Assembly (NCBI GenBank): GCA_041391765.1
Contig: JAWKNJ010000022.1
Location: 1-64,000 of the forward strand
DNA: 64,000 bases
Direction of reading: 5' to 3'
Origin: SHAN690 sp041391765
Lineage (GTDB): Bacteria; Bacteroidota; Bacteroidia; Flavobacteriales_G; Salibacteraceae
Shown: positions 62,780 to 64,000 of the stretch, piece by piece
How positions within the stretch are numbered: position 1 is the stretch's first letter
How the letters are laid out: the number at the start of each line of letters is the position of its first letter
Notes under the pieces: generated by a model
Told to the model about the DNA's origin: nothing
Databases searched by the model: none
Seen by the model: only the letters and a program-made list of their open reading frames with translations
Program-made: the position numbers and the translations under genes

Positions 62780-64000
62780 TCCTTTTCACCTTCTCGCTTG
62801 CAATTCGCTCAATTGCCTTTGCTCAATACAATCTTGGCTTTGAGGAATCCACTGATCTGCCATTTAACAAAAACGGCAGTCTTCGCATACCAACCGTTGG
62901 TGGTTTCACCAATCCTCAATTCTCTGAAATTGACTTTAACGGTGATGGCACATTGGATCTATTCGTTTTTGACAGGGGCAACGACACCTGGCGAACGTTT
63001 GTTTATAACCCTTCCTCTCAGCAATACGACTACGTGCCGGAGTTCGAAAAATCATTCCCTAAGGATCTAGAGGAAATGGCTCTTCTCCGCGACTATGATT
63101 GCGATGGCCACAGTGATGTATTCACCTACCACGATGGTGGTTTCAGGGTTTATAGAAACAATGGTAACTTCCCTCCCGGATTCGAATTGGCCAGCAACAA
63201 ACTTCAAACCAAGTATGGCTCAATCATCACCTCCACCTACCTCCTGCCGGGTGACCTGCCAGCCATAACGGATGTCGACAACGATGGTGACCTCGACATT
63301 CTTGCCTTTGGAAATGGTGATTCTGAAAACAGCATCGTTTGGCATCGAAACACTTCAACGGACGATTTTGCGACCTGTGACAGCTTGATTTTTGTTGCTG
63401 AAACTGAGTGCTGGGGGAATATTCAGGAGCCACCCAATTCAAATCTTCTGATCGGTTATTTCTGTGATCAAGCTATCACAATTCAGGCTTCAAACCGTAT
63501 GCACCCGGGCTCTTCTGTCACTCTTATCGATGTAGATGGAGATAATGACAAAGACTTGGTGGTCGGTGACATCCAAACCGAAGAGCTGGTTGTTGCCATC
63601 AATGTTGGCAGTGCATTGAACGCTCAAATCGACACGCAACAGCAATCAACTCAGTTTCCAAATGCTGCCAATCCATCACACTTTCAATACATGCTTGGAG
63701 CATATGAGATTGATGCTAACCATGATGGGAAACAAGACGTGATTGTAGCCCCTAATAACAATATTGATAGTTCGTGCAATGTTGAGCAGGCGTGGTTGTA
63801 TGAGAACTCCGCCACTATCGGAACTGCATATCAGCTAACAACCGATGCCTTTCTTTCGGGAGAAATGCTTGACCTTGGAACCGGTAGCGTTCCTGTTTAC
63901 TTCGATGCCAACGGAGATGGTCTTTTGGACTTGCTTGTAGCCACAGATTTCTACAGATCACCAACAACAAATACAAAAAGTCGCATTCATTATTTCAGGA
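62755..64000 (+). CDS. second FG-GAP/VCBS repeat protein, tandem paralog (partial, runs off window)
   Basis: An open frame continues to the window end with no stop (about 415 codons). No ATG fits the N-terminus. The only plausible start is the GTG at 62755, which overlaps the end of the previous gene by 25 bases and gives GQACFRIILFTFSLAIRSIA then FAQ, a signal peptide. The mature part parallels the preceding protein: AQYNLGFEES against AQFNVGFTLS, and NPQFSEIDFNGDGTLDLFVF, then RDYDCDGHSDVFTY, DVDNDGDLDILAFG and DVDGDNDKDLVVGD. It is a tandem duplicate, and the T9SS domain would lie outside the window. Confidence 0.82.
   Translation, partial: MGQACFRIILFTFSLAIRSIAFAQYNLGFEESTDLPFNKNGSLRIPTVGGFTNPQFSEIDFNGDGTLDLFVFDRGNDTWRTFVYNPSSQQYDYVPEFEKSFPKDLEEMALLRDYDCDGHSDVFTYHDGGFRVYRNNGNFPPGFELASNKLQTKYGSIITSTYLLPGDLPAITDVDNDGDLDILAFGNGDSENSIVWHRNTSTDDFATCDSLIFVAETECWGNIQEPPNSNLLIGYFCDQAITIQASNRMHPGSSVTLIDVDGDNDKDLVVGDIQTEELVVAINVGSALNAQIDTQQQSTQFPNAANPSHFQYMLGAYEIDANHDGKQDVIVAPNNNIDSSCNVEQAWLYENSATIGTAYQLTTDAFLSGEMLDLGTGSVPVYFDANGDGLLDLLVATDFYRSPTTNTKSRIHYFR

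Overview
The window reads as chromosome of a Bacteroidota bacterium, most likely Flavobacteriales. The evidence is (i) several large secreted proteins with type IX secretion (T9SS) sorting domains, one beside a PorP/SprF partner; (ii) the Bacteroidota -7 promoter element TAnnTTTG, and a TAnnTTCG variant, ahead of many genes, with almost no Shine-Dalgarno sequences; and (iii) family-specific genes such as the DUF6427-type membrane protein between purine genes. I cannot name the genus. No phage, plasmid, insertion sequence or CRISPR array is visible.

Layout. 1-2165: the end of an rplY-prs operon, a small lipoprotein, and a tRNA-Leu(CAA) with an unusual structured leader. 2166-6279: a minus-strand operon of a BNR-repeat secreted protein, an M1-type metallopeptidase and an ACMSD-type decarboxylase. 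6381-7958: an OmpA-family gene that appears broken by several frameshifts. 7997-13989: an S9 peptidase, dCMP deaminase plus an S41 protease, a tiny His-rich lipoprotein, superoxide dismutase and a secreted hydrolase-like protein.

13991-32393: a two-gene minus-strand adhesion/secretion unit. It holds a 5,814-residue SprB-repeat protein (27% of the window) and its PorP/SprF-like partner. The giant gene contains six in-register 228-bp repeats and two pairs of segmental duplications. In these, whole domains sit inside other repeat domains.

32570-44570: housekeeping genes lepA, metF and ribE. ribE is directly coupled to a second T9SS type-B cargo gene. Then come pdxA and the fatty-acid/phospholipid cluster DUF177-rpmF-plsX-fabH-accB-accC. 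44573-51296: dxs, purQ, a DUF6427-like membrane protein, a small membrane protein, purD, a secreted thioredoxin-like protein and an orphan NarL-type response regulator.

51436-57747: a plus-strand run of a GT-C-like membrane protein, hemH, pabB, tilS and a small membrane protein. 57799-64000: cell-surface genes, namely a choice-of-anchor-I-type T9SS cargo, an outer-membrane beta-barrel and two tandem FG-GAP/VCBS proteins, the second cut by the window end.

The most interesting material is the nested mosaic architecture of the giant surface protein, the compensating frameshifts ahead of the OmpA gene, and the tRNA-Leu leader that carries a copy of the tRNA 5' end. Apart from 1808-2165, no gene-free stretch exceeds 300 bases.
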